DNA of 5,209 bases from Bacillota bacterium (GTDB lineage Bacteria; Bacillota_A; Clostridia; Lachnospirales; WQUN01). Position numbers and translations under genes: made by a program. Location: the NCBI GenBank assembly GCA_009786175.1, contig WQTQ01000073.1, positions 1-5,209 on the forward strand, given 5' to 3'. Of this stretch, positions 1-5,209 are shown piece after piece. Below the pieces are notes generated by a model that saw nothing but the letters and a program-made list of their open reading frames with translations, did no database searches and was not told where the DNA came from. Position 1 is the stretch's first letter. Each line of letters begins with the position of its first letter.

Positions 1-1265
1 ATGTCTATTTCGACAGTAACATCGCCAACATGGGCATAACCCGGGCCGCCATAGTTGCCGGCGTGGCTAATAATAAGCTCGTAGCGTCCTGCTACTTGAA
101 TATCCGCATTATACCTGACGGAATAGCTGCGTCTAAAGTGGCCTACGTTGTTCCAGTTATTTTCCTGGCTTGGGCCTCCTTCGCCATACAAGACTGCCAT
201 GGCAACAGGCAGGATTGTGTCTTCGAATACAGGCATTATAGGGTTGAACTCGCCAACGCGGGTAATTTCAACGCTTTGCAGGTTCATAAACCAGTCGTTG
301 TTAAGTTCCAGCGCGGCAAAAGATAGGTCATAGGCACCGCTGCGCAGCCCAATAACGCCAATTTCGTGACGCTGGAAGTCTCCCCAGCCGCCGGTTTCGT
401 TAATTACAAAATCTTTGTGTACACGGTTGTGAACATAGCTGAAGCGACCGGTACCGCCTTCACCCGGCTGAGCGGCAGCAATAATGGTAACGCTGTAATT
501 GCCATCTTGGGCTACACGCACCGGCCAGTGGATTGCACCGTCTGCGCACCAGAAGCCAATGTTTGCAGGCTCGAAGGCCAAGAGACTGCCTTCTCCTAAA
601 ATGGCCATACTAAACGGTAAAACCGTGGTGCCTGTAGCGGAAACAGACATCATCATTTCGCCTACCCTTTGCACCAGTATACTCACAATTGCCGCAAACT
701 CGCCATTTGCAAAACTTGTTGGGGTAAGAGTAATTGTGTGGCGGCCTTCAGTTAGCATTAAGTAGCCAACCGCAAGGGTTTCACGGGCACCGTCTGTGCC
801 GGGCAGCTCGCCGGGAAGGTCCATTATAGGGCCGGTAAGGTTAAAACCTGCATAGCCGCCTTCTTCGCGGACATATACAACTGTCACGCGGAAAGAACCT
901 CCCAAGGCTACGTTAATATCCCAAGAAATGTAGCTGTCGTCTGACAAGTCGCGAATAAATGTGCCGTCGTATATTGCATTATTAAAGCTGGCATACCTTA
1001 CATTAAGGGGCGCAATGAAGTCCTGGCCCACGTTTATTACCGTATTGTTGGATACACTGGTTGGCACTGCCTGAGCAGGCTCCGGTTCCGGCTCTGGCTC
1101 GGGTTCCGGTGTTGGTTCCGGCTCCGGTGCCGGTTCCGGTGTCGGTTCTACCACCGGTGGCGGCTCGGGTTCCGGTGTCGGTTCGTTGTTGCGGCCGCAA
1201 GCTGTAAGTACTAAAGCTGTGGCCAATGCTAAAATTATTAGCATTACTAGATACTTTCTTTTCAT
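1..1265 (-). CDS. Secreted lipoprotein with Pro-Glu linker and three carbohydrate-binding-like beta-sandwich modules (C-terminus off the left edge)
   Basis: 421 residues are visible and the frame is open to the edge. Residues 1-22 form a lipoprotein signal peptide (MKRK, a hydrophobic core, then LTAC with Cys23 as the lipidated residue), so the protein should be anchored on the outer face of the membrane. Residues 28-63 are a Pro-Glu/Thr-Pro linker. After it come three related modules, about residues 73-201, 211-337 and 350 to the edge. Each has a 'W/Y-x-V-x-V...G-x-Y/F-x-V' strand pair; the first two also have a later 'vG...L..G.h.l.l' strand pair, and module 2 contains GGWGDFQRHEIG. This pattern is typical of CBM6/CBM35 or DUF5077-like sandwiches, so glycan binding is inferred, not shown. 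No catalytic domain is visible, but one could follow beyond the edge. The start is fixed by AAGGAGG at 1273-1279, 7 nt from ATG; the ATG at 1270 hits a stop at once. Confidence 0.85.
   Translation of the reverse strand, partial: MKRKYLVMLIILALATALVLTACGRNNEPTPEPEPPPVVEPTPEPAPEPEPTPEPEPEPEPEPAQAVPTSVSNNTVINVGQDFIAPLNVRYASFNNAIYDGTFIRDLSDDSYISWDINVALGGSFRVTVVYVREEGGYAGFNLTGPIMDLPGELPGTDGARETLAVGYLMLTEGRHTITLTPTSFANGEFAAIVSILVQRVGEMMMSVSATGTTVLPFSMAILGEGSLLAFEPANIGFWCADGAIHWPVRVAQDGNYSVTIIAAAQPGEGGTGRFSYVHNRVHKDFVINETGGWGDFQRHEIGVIGLRSGAYDLSFAALELNNDWFMNLQSVEITRVGEFNPIMPVFEDTILPVAMAVLYGEGGPSQENNWNNVGHFRRSYSVRYNADIQVAGRYELIISHAGNYGGPGYAHVGDVTVEID
1077..1184 (-). repeat. Low-complexity Pro-Glu linker repeat inside the lipoprotein gene
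   Basis: The region encodes residues 28-63, mainly EP and TPEP units with a short PPPVV interruption. At DNA level it is an imperfect hexamer-like repeat of CCGGAA/CCGGAG with synonymous CCC, CCA and CCT variants. Such linkers usually hold a binding domain away from the membrane or through the cell wall. Repeats of this kind can change length by slippage, but only one allele is seen here. Confidence 0.9.
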
Positions 1266-1296
1266 TTCATCTCCTCCTTGATATTTTGCTACAGAC

Positions 1297-1325
1297 ATGT
1301 TATCACATAAATAATCCATTATCAA
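1297..1325 (-). promoter_or_regulatory. Sigma-A type promoter of the lipoprotein gene
   Basis: On the minus strand TTGATA (1325-1320, 5 of 6 to TTGACA) is followed by a 17-nt spacer and TAACAT (1302-1297, 4 of 6 to TATAAT). The -10 is preceded by TGA, the extended -10 form. The predicted 5' leader is about 25 nt and carries the AAGGAGG site. The element sits in the 85-bp gap after the CapA-like gene. No clear terminator is seen in this gap, so readthrough from the upstream operon may add to expression. Confidence 0.6.
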
Positions 1326-1350
1326 TGGTATTGAAGCGGTCAGCCCGGGT

Positions 1351-2808
1351 TTACCTCCAAGGCAGTGTCCCCCACAAAGGCAGTCCGGGGAATTCTTCGC
1401 GCAACCTGTACCTGGTAATGGGATATTCGTAATCCATGTATTCCAGCGGAATAGGCTCGCCGGACAGCATATGAGTTACATCACGATGCACTTCGCGCAA
1501 ACGCTCTATGTCTTGTGGGCGTAAATCCGCATGGTTGCCTGCCTCGACACGACGCAGAGTTTCCGTAACAGGCAGTATGGTAAAATCCAGCCCCTGACGG
1601 GTTGGGTCATGCTGGCGTACCCAAATTGGCACATATGACGCACCAACTATTTTGGCGGGGCCATCGTCTATCCTTTTAAAATCAATATAGAAAACCGCAC
1701 TTGTCTCCCGTGGCTGTGTGCGCTGGGCAGACACAAAATTGGCCATGGAATATGCCATAAACGTACGCCGTACAGTGCCGCAAGGGTCTGTAATGTATAC
1801 AAATTCCGCGGGAAGCAGTGTGTGTGGGTGGTGGTTCATTACAATGTCCGCACCCGACTCCAGGAAGAAATGCATTGTACGCATCCAATTAACCCAACGG
1901 GTATCTGTTCTGTCAAAAAAATCCCACTGGTGGCCTCCGCCCCTGCGGTTCATTGTACCGTAGTATTCTATGCCTATGTGGGGCAGGACAATGACAAAAT
2001 CCGGTTCCAGCGCACGGGCGCGGGCTATGGCACCGGCAATCATTTCGTAGTCAATTTGCGACTGCTCTACAAGGTCGTGGTAGACAATTTTCATCATGTA
2101 GTTGTAAAAACCCAGGTCAATGGCATTGGTGTGCATAGACACGCTTAAAAGAGCGAAGGTAAAACCGTTCACTTCCACTATTGTAGGCACATAGCGGCAT
2201 TCCGGCGTTAAAAATGTGCCGGTAAAGCCCAGCCCTACATCGTTCAAAATTTCTATTGTAGACCGCACACCGTCCACACCCGCGTCAAAAGCGTGGTTGT
2301 TGCCCGTAGTTACATAGTCGAAACCCGCGTACAGCAATGCTTCCGCCAATGAACGGGGCGAACGGAACAACGGCCAGCCGCGGAACCTTTGATGTACAAG
2401 TGTTGTTTCCAAATTGGCAATGGCAAAATCCGCAGACCGGATATACGGGGCTATGTAGCGGAATTTGTAATGAAAATCATAAACCCCTTCGGATACCCGC
2501 GCCGCGTTTAGCTGCTCTATGTGGCACATTACATCACCGACAAAAGCCAGGCGCGCGGTGTGAATTACCGGTTCCGGCGGCGGGATAAACAGCTCATAAA
2601 GCGGCAGGTCATCAGCCGTTGGGGGCGAGGGCGGTTCAAGAAGAAACTCGTACTCTGCGGTTGGCTCTTCCGATGGCTCTTGTGTCTCCACAATCACCGG
2701 ATAAATTTCACTGCCCGGTTGCCACAGCCAAAGTGAAATGACAGTGACCGATACCATGAAAAACACTGCCGACATAAGGCATATTATCTTCCATCTTTTA
2801 CGTGACAT
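1351..2808 (-). CDS. Membrane-anchored CapA-family (PGA_cap, metallophosphatase-fold) protein
   Basis: 485 residues. Residues 8-29 are a hydrophobic segment after a basic N-terminus (MSRKRWK), suggesting a signal anchor; a Pro/Glu-rich stalk follows (about 40-82), with the domain outside the cell. The CapA domain runs from about 85 to 375 and shows the family landmarks in order: GDVM (Asp92), NLETTL (132-137), NNH (170-172), PHIGIEY (His277), NHHPH (325-329) and SMANF (354-358). These match the metal-binding positions of the calcineurin-like fold. Family members are linked to poly-gamma-glutamate capsule synthesis or anchoring, but many clostridial homologues have no capBC partners and an unknown substrate; none are visible here. 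Residues 380-485 are a C-terminal extension. ATG 2808 is preferred over an in-frame TTG at 2829 because GGAGG lies 5 nt before the ATG. It follows the kinase gene by 13 nt, so co-transcription is likely. Confidence 0.88.
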   Translation of the reverse strand: MSRKRWKIICLMSAVFFMVSVTVISLWLWQPGSEIYPVIVETQEPSEEPTAEYEFLLEPPSPPTADDLPLYELFIPPPEPVIHTARLAFVGDVMCHIEQLNAARVSEGVYDFHYKFRYIAPYIRSADFAIANLETTLVHQRFRGWPLFRSPRSLAEALLYAGFDYVTTGNNHAFDAGVDGVRSTIEILNDVGLGFTGTFLTPECRYVPTIVEVNGFTFALLSVSMHTNAIDLGFYNYMMKIVYHDLVEQSQIDYEMIAGAIARARALEPDFVIVLPHIGIEYYGTMNRRGGGHQWDFFDRTDTRWVNWMRTMHFFLESGADIVMNHHPHTLLPAEFVYITDPCGTVRRTFMAYSMANFVSAQRTQPRETSAVFYIDFKRIDDGPAKIVGASYVPIWVRQHDPTRQGLDFTILPVTETLRRVEAGNHADLRPQDIERLREVHRDVTHMLSGEPIPLEYMDYEYPITRYRLREEFPGLPLWGTLPWR

Positions 2809-2813
2809 ATTAA

Positions 2814-2818
2814 CCTCC
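2814..2818 (-). promoter_or_regulatory. Ribosome binding site that sets the CapA-like start
   Basis: GGAGG on the minus strand lies 5 nt before ATG 2808. It falls inside the reading frame if the upstream TTG (2829) is used, which argues that the TTG is not the start. The site is in the 13-nt gap after the kinase stop codon, consistent with translation of a second cistron on one mRNA. Confidence 0.8.
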
Positions 2819-2821
2819 AAT

Positions 2822-3607
2822 TTATCCAAACACCTCTATTGCCGCAATAACACACAACATATCTTCGTCAATATTATTTCGCCCGTACACGTCCCGGAAC
2901 CTCTCGTGGTATTTGTCGGTTTTCAGGTTCCATACCATCGACCACAATGTCCAAAAAATATCTACGTGTTTATCGCCTACACCGCCATTGTCCAGGTCTA
3001 TAAAACCGCTAAACTGCCAGTCGTCAAGCATCACATTGGGCAGGCAGTAATCACCGTGCAAAAGTGTGTCCCGTTGCAGCATGTGGCCACATTTTTCCAC
3101 AACAGCCCAAGCTTCTTCCGGGCTTTTGTAGCCAAAACTGTCCGGGAATTCGCTTTTATCATAAGTATCATTGCGGTAGTTGCGCTCTGCCCCCGCAAGA
3201 TATGGGGTGGTGTGGTCTTGTACCGGGCAGCCGGAAAAGTCTAAACTGTGCAAGAAAGCCATCCGCTCTGCAAGAATGCCCACCAACCGCTCCGGCTGGT
3301 CAAGATATTTTTGGGTGGTGCAATCGTCACCGTTAATCTTCTGTGCCAAAAGCCAGTCTTGGTCATTAGAAATGTACGAAATTACACCGGAAGAAAGCCC
3401 CTTGCCATGGAAATACCGGGTCATTGCGGCTTGCCGCTCCAGTGTGCCTTTTGGCGCAGATTTTAAGAAATATCCCGTGTCTTTATCTATAAAGATAACC
3501 CTTGCCCGCGGCGAGCAGCTGCTGTCGTACAGCTTCGCGCCGGAAAGGAACGGGTGAAATTCTGCCGGATACCGGGAAATATCTATGGTTATCGGTGTTT
3601 GTGTCAT
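2822..3607 (-). CDS. Aminoglycoside 3'-phosphotransferase-like kinase (APH family)
   Basis: 261 residues, close to the usual length of about 264 for APH(3') enzymes. Members transfer phosphate from a nucleotide triphosphate to a hydroxyl of a small molecule in the cytoplasm. Visible landmarks are the likely nucleotide-binding Lys49 (YFLK) and Glu57, the catalytic-loop motif HGDYCLPN (184-191, Asp186 and Asn191), and the metal-binding segment GFIDLDNGGVGDKHVDI (201-217, Asp204). The CLPN and GFID...GV.D...DI pattern is closer to APH(3') than to choline, homoserine or macrolide kinases. Real aminoglycoside resistance is not proven; chromosomal homologues often have unknown substrates. The start ATG has GAGGAG 7 nt upstream (3615-3620). 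It is the first gene of a probable operon with the CapA-like gene and is divergent from the WYL regulator. Both catalytic motifs are intact, so it is probably active. Confidence 0.88.
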   Translation of the reverse strand: MTQTPITIDISRYPAEFHPFLSGAKLYDSSCSPRARVIFIDKDTGYFLKSAPKGTLERQAAMTRYFHGKGLSSGVISYISNDQDWLLAQKINGDDCTTQKYLDQPERLVGILAERMAFLHSLDFSGCPVQDHTTPYLAGAERNYRNDTYDKSEFPDSFGYKSPEEAWAVVEKCGHMLQRDTLLHGDYCLPNVMLDDWQFSGFIDLDNGGVGDKHVDIFWTLWSMVWNLKTDKYHERFRDVYGRNNIDEDMLCVIAAIEVFG

Positions 3608-3651
3608 TAGAATGCTCCTCGTATATGGATTAAAAAATAAAATCTGATTGT

Positions 3652-3660
3652 ATTATATCA
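3652..3660 (-). promoter_or_regulatory. Extended -10 promoter of the kinase-CapA operon
   Basis: The minus strand reads TGATATAAT: a perfect TATAAT (3657-3652) with the TGn extension. No good -35 box is found 16-18 nt upstream, as is common for extended -10 promoters. The predicted start is near 3645, giving a leader of about 38 nt that carries the GAGGAG site. Confidence 0.65.
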
Positions 3661-3700
3661 TAAAAAATCAACACGCGCTCTAGCCGTTCATATTGTTTAA

Positions 3701-3724
3701 AATGTGCCATGTAGTTGTCATATT
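3701..3724 (+). promoter_or_regulatory. Putative operator (copy 1) upstream of the WYL regulator
   Basis: An imperfect inverted repeat: left arm AATGTGCCA and right arm TGTCATATT (7 of 9 complementary) around a 6-nt centre. It ends 7 bp before the -10 box of the regulator gene and covers its -35 region, a position where a bound protein would block transcription. It recurs at 4653-4676 with 20 of 24 bases identical. Autoregulation by the WYL protein is inferred from this position. Confidence 0.65.
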
Positions 3725-3728
3725 ACTG

Positions 3729-3737
3729 TGGTATAAT
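3729..3737 (+). promoter_or_regulatory. Extended -10 promoter of the WYL regulator gene
   Basis: TGGTATAAT, a perfect TATAAT (3732-3737) with the TGn extension. TTGTCA at 3715-3720 resembles a -35 but is only 11 bp away, too close for a standard spacer; it belongs to the operator palindrome. Transcription should begin near 3743-3745, so the mRNA would have almost no leader before the start codon. Confidence 0.65.
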
Positions 3738-3744
3738 TTACGCG

Positions 3745-3750
3745 GGTGAT
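3745..3750 (+). promoter_or_regulatory. Unusual ribosome binding site of the WYL regulator
   Basis: GGTGAT matches the 3' part of the extended Shine-Dalgarno AAGGAGGTGATC, not its usual GGAGG core. Aligned this way, ATG 3755 lies about 8 nt from where the core would sit. The site falls at or next to the predicted 5' end of the mRNA. A leaderless start at GTG 3746 or ATG 3749 is possible instead. Confidence 0.4.
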
Positions 3751-3754
3751 GAAA

Positions 3755-4654
3755 ATGCAAATAAACAGATTATTTGAAATTGTGTATACCCTTTTGCAAA
3801 AAAACAAGGTATCCGCCGCGGAATTGGCACAGCAGCTTGAAGTTTCCAGGCGTACAATTTGCCGCGACATAGACATATTAAGCGGTGCGGGTATTCCTAT
3901 TTATACGGAAAAGGGCAAAGGCGGGGGCATTAGTTTGCTGCCCGATTTTGTGCTTAGCAAGTCCATATTAACCGAGCAGGAACAGCACGAAATACTGTCG
4001 GCACTACACGGTTTGTCAAATATCAAGAAAAACGAGACAGTTCAAGTTTTGCAAAAGATGTCTGCAGTGTTTAACAAAACAGCACAAAACTGGATGGAAG
4101 TCGATTTTTCTGACTGGCATTGCGAAAATGACTTTTTCGGCGACTTAAAAACCGCCATACTGCAAAGACATATAATTGAGTTTGACTACTACAACAGCTA
4201 TGGCGAAAAAACTTCCCGCCGTGTACAGCCGATACAACTTTGGTTTAAGTCCAAATCCTGGTATCTGAAAGGCTTTTGCCTAACAAAGCACGCAGAGCGG
4301 CTGTATAAGCTGGCACGAGTAAAAAGCCTTAAGGTAACGGGCGAGCATTTTACCCCACAAAACATAGCCGCACAACTAGACAACCGGCAAAAAAACCGAG
4401 ATGTACAGCAAGAAGTTACACTTAAACTTCGCATAGAGCAGCAAATGGCCTATCGTGTGTACGACGATTTTGGCGAGAACGAAGTAGATAAACAAAAAGA
4501 CGGAAGCTTTCTTATAACCGTAACATTCCCGGAAGATAACTGGGTATACAGCTTTTTGCTGTCTTACGGACAGCACGTTGAAGTATTAGGGCCGGAAAGC
4601 ATACGGGAATTTTTGAAGAATGAAGCTGAAAATATTTTAAGAAAGTACTTATAA
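3755..4654 (+). CDS. YafY-type transcriptional regulator with HTH and WYL domains
   Basis: 299 residues from ATG 3755. Residues 1-60 are a winged helix-turn-helix: VSAAELAQQLEVSRRTICRD (19-38) is the HTH and GKGGGI (55-59) the wing. The WYL domain follows at about 130-200 and contains a literal WYL triplet at 169-171. Residues 220-299 form the C-terminal WCX-like region, which in this family takes part in oligomerisation and ligand sensing. Such proteins are DNA-binding regulators responding to small ligands or nucleic acids; the ligand here is unknown. The start is chosen because MQINRLFEIVY is the usual family N-terminus and GGTGAT (3745-3750) pairs with the 16S tail at a suitable distance. 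In-frame GTG 3746 and ATG 3749 are alternatives giving 302 or 301 residues. The gene diverges from the kinase operon and is flanked on both sides by the same palindrome. Confidence 0.9.
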   Translation: MQINRLFEIVYTLLQKNKVSAAELAQQLEVSRRTICRDIDILSGAGIPIYTEKGKGGGISLLPDFVLSKSILTEQEQHEILSALHGLSNIKKNETVQVLQKMSAVFNKTAQNWMEVDFSDWHCENDFFGDLKTAILQRHIIEFDYYNSYGEKTSRRVQPIQLWFKSKSWYLKGFCLTKHAERLYKLARVKSLKVTGEHFTPQNIAAQLDNRQKNRDVQQEVTLKLRIEQQMAYRVYDDFGENEVDKQKDGSFLITVTFPEDNWVYSFLLSYGQHVEVLGPESIREFLKNEAENILRKYL

Positions 4655-4676
4655 TGTGCCGCGCAGTTGTCACATT
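4653..4676 (+). promoter_or_regulatory. Putative operator (copy 2) at the stop codon of the WYL regulator
   Basis: A second copy of the 3701-3724 palindrome: AATGTGCCG, a 6-nt centre, and TGTCACATT. It matches copy 1 at 20 of 24 positions, and the first two bases are part of the TAA stop codon. The similarity stops at the edges of the palindrome, as expected for a conserved binding site and not for a longer duplication. Confidence 0.6.
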
Positions 4677-4684
4677 CATCTTGA

Positions 4685-4690
4685 TATATT
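4685..4690 (+). promoter_or_regulatory. Possible -10 box downstream of operator copy 2
   Basis: TATATT (5 of 6 to TATAAT) lies 8 bp after operator copy 2, compared with 7 bp in front of the WYL gene. TTGTCA (4667-4672) is 12 bp upstream, again too close for a normal -35. The analogous layout suggests a second regulated promoter, firing at about 4697 into the intergenic region. No TGn extension is present, so it would be weaker. Confidence 0.4.
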
Positions 4691-4715
4691 TAGTGTGTAC
4701 TGCACTTTTGCTACA

Positions 4716-4740
4716 ACACCGGCATTCACATCCCCGGTGT
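4716..4740 (+). other. Small GC-rich hairpin between the orphan promoter and the terminator
   Basis: ACACCGG (4716-4722) pairs with CCGGTGT (4734-4740) over an 11-nt loop. There is no T-run after it, so it is not a typical intrinsic terminator. It would be one of two stem-loops in a short RNA made from the promoter near 4685. Confidence 0.4.
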
Positions 4741-4780
4741 AATAACAGAAGAAATGGCACTGCAGGGATAGGGTTTTCGT

Positions 4781-4832
4781 AAAACTACCCCCTGATATCA
4801 TATTAGCTATATGATATCAGGGGGTAATTTTT
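4781..4832. terminator. Strong bidirectional intrinsic terminator
   Basis: A perfect 18-bp stem: TACCCCCTGATATCATAT (4786-4803) and its complement (4809-4826) around the 5-nt loop TAGCT. It is flanked by AAAA (4781-4784) and a T-run (4828-4832), so either strand would make a stem-loop followed by U residues. On the plus strand it ends transcripts from the WYL regulator and any short RNA starting near 4697, and insulates the right-edge gene. No gene converges on it from the minus strand inside this window. Confidence 0.9.
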
Positions 4833-4884
4833 CGTCACTGCGAATTATTCCAAAAATTGTCATAGATTATATGTATTCTACTCA

Positions 4885-4913
4885 TTGACTTGATGTGACA
4901 CAACATGTATCAT
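4885..4913 (+). promoter_or_regulatory. Sigma-A type promoter of the right-edge secreted protein
   Basis: TTGACT (4885-4890, 5 of 6) is separated by 17 nt from TATCAT (4908-4913, 5 of 6). The predicted start is near 4920, giving a leader of about 78 nt before ATG 4998. The spacer and -10 overlap an inverted repeat, which suggests repression. Confidence 0.65.
4896..4912 (+). promoter_or_regulatory. Inverted repeat overlapping the promoter of the right-edge gene
   Basis: TGACACA, a 3-nt centre, then TGTATCA: 6 of 7 arm positions are complementary. It lies in the spacer and -10 box, a classical repressor position. Its GTGACA half resembles arms of the 24-bp operators near the WYL gene, but the spacing differs, so a different regulator could bind it. 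Confidence 0.4.
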
Positions 4914-4997
4914 TAAAGAAAAACACCAGGTATTTTGTGGAAAGCTTGCATTTATTTGCGCAACGCCATCGAATACATACACCAAGGAGGATACTTT

Positions 4998-5209
4998 ATG
5001 TTCAGAAGAACCACGCGCATGTTCAAAAAATTGGTAGTGTTTTTGATTATCGTAACAATGGCTACGCCGTCAGTAGTACTTGGGGTAGATTACCCGCAAT
5101 TATGGGATAATTCACCATGGGATAACCTGCCCGAGATTGAACCGTTTTATTTCGACCCTGCGATGATAAGCAAAATGGATCATTTTGCAGATGGGGATTC
5201 ACTTATCGA
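4998..5209 (+). CDS. Secreted protein of unknown function (N-terminal 70 residues, truncated by the right edge)
   Basis: Only 70 residues are visible. Residues 1-29 look like a signal peptide: basic MFRRTTRMFKK, a hydrophobic core (LVVFLIIVTMA), and a likely cleavage site after VVLG near residue 29. No lipobox cysteine is present, so the product should be secreted or held by a later domain. The mature start, residues 31-70, is acidic and aromatic (DYPQLWDNSPWDNLPEIEPF, then FDPAMISKMDHF) and I do not recognise a family in it. The start is well supported: AAGGAGG (4984-4990) lies 7 nt before ATG, and a promoter lies at 4885-4913. It is insulated from the WYL regulator by the terminator. An enzyme or adhesin domain may follow beyond the window. 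Confidence 0.75.
   Translation, partial: MFRRTTRMFKKLVVFLIIVTMATPSVVLGVDYPQLWDNSPWDNLPEIEPFYFDPAMISKMDHFADGDSLI

Larger units (their letters stand above)
4655..4997. other. 343-bp intergenic region rich in regulatory elements, no convincing gene
   Basis: In order it holds operator copy 2, a -10-like box, a small GC-rich hairpin, a strong two-way terminator, and the promoter and ribosome binding site of the right-edge gene. Reading frames between 4690 and 4785 are at most about 30 codons and lack a ribosome binding site, so no protein is called. Confidence 0.7.

Noticed and set aside
1003..1200. A 65-codon minus-strand frame rich in Thr-Gly and Arg-Thr repeats
   Set aside because: It is an out-of-frame reading of the Pro-Glu linker in the lipoprotein gene; it lacks a ribosome binding site, and the lipoprotein frame has a lipobox and conserved strand patterns.
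1309..1331. Short inverted repeat CCATT-GAT-AATGG after the CapA-like gene as a terminator
   Set aside because: The stem is only 5 bp and AT-rich with no proper T-run; it overlaps the -35 region of the lipoprotein promoter and is probably chance.
2809..2829. TTG at 2829 as the start of the CapA-like protein
   Set aside because: GGAGG lies within that extension and is ideally spaced for ATG 2808; the ATG also gives a normal basic-hydrophobic N-terminus.
2738..3244. A 168-codon plus-strand frame opposite the kinase gene
   Set aside because: It is antisense to the kinase with its conserved catalytic motifs, has no ribosome binding site and shows no recognisable domain.
4512..4760. An 82-codon minus-strand frame across the end of the WYL gene
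   Set aside because: It is antisense to the conserved C-terminus of the regulator and to operator copy 2, with no start signals.
4786..4826. The 18-bp palindrome as a mobile-element end or attachment site
   Set aside because: Flanking A and T runs and its position after the regulator fit a two-way terminator; no second copy, target duplication or transposase is seen.
4895..5110. A 71-codon plus-strand frame overlapping the start of the right-edge gene
   Set aside because: It begins inside the promoter spacer, has no ribosome binding site, and overlaps a frame with a strong site and a signal peptide.

Overview
The window looks like a low-to-moderate GC Firmicute, probably a clostridial or related anaerobe. 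The reasons are strong AGGAGG-type ribosome binding sites about 5-7 nt before most starts, TATAAT-type extended -10 boxes, a lipoprotein with a Gram-positive style lipobox and a long Pro-Glu linker, a clostridial-type CapA-like surface protein, and a YafY/WYL regulator beginning with the MQINRLFEI signature common in that group. The species cannot be named from the sequence alone. No rRNA, tRNA, CRISPR array, transposase or phage gene is visible.

Layout. Positions 1-1265 (minus strand, C-terminus beyond the left edge) encode a secreted lipoprotein: signal peptide, lipobox Cys23, a Pro-Glu linker, then three successive beta-sandwich modules resembling carbohydrate-binding domains. It has its own promoter at 1297-1325. 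Next, also on the minus strand, is a probable two-gene operon: an APH(3')-like small-molecule phosphotransferase (2822-3607), then, 13 nt on, a membrane-anchored CapA-family metallophosphatase-fold protein (1351-2808). A convincing extended -10 promoter for the pair lies at 3652-3660. Divergent from it on the plus strand is a WYL-domain (YafY-type) transcriptional regulator (3755-4654). A 343-bp intergenic region (4655-4997) follows, with several regulatory elements and a very strong, nearly symmetrical terminator hairpin. At the right edge a secreted protein of unknown function begins (4998 onward, truncated).

The most interesting signal is regulatory. A 24-bp imperfect palindrome just upstream of the WYL regulator's promoter (3701-3724) recurs with 20 of 24 identical bases immediately after the same gene's stop codon (4653-4676). 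In both places a -10-like box lies about 8-13 bp downstream. The first copy suggests autoregulation. The second appears to drive a short transcript of about 130-140 nt that ends at the terminator and has no convincing protein-coding gene. A looser GTGACA-type palindrome overlaps the promoter of the right-edge secreted protein, so that gene may also be regulated, though this is weaker.

The shared theme is the cell surface: a lipoprotein with glycan-binding-like modules, a CapA-like envelope protein and a secreted protein. The kinase and the WYL regulator are the only clearly cytoplasmic products. No complete new system can be demonstrated here; the repeated operator with its orphan promoter is the best candidate for something undescribed.
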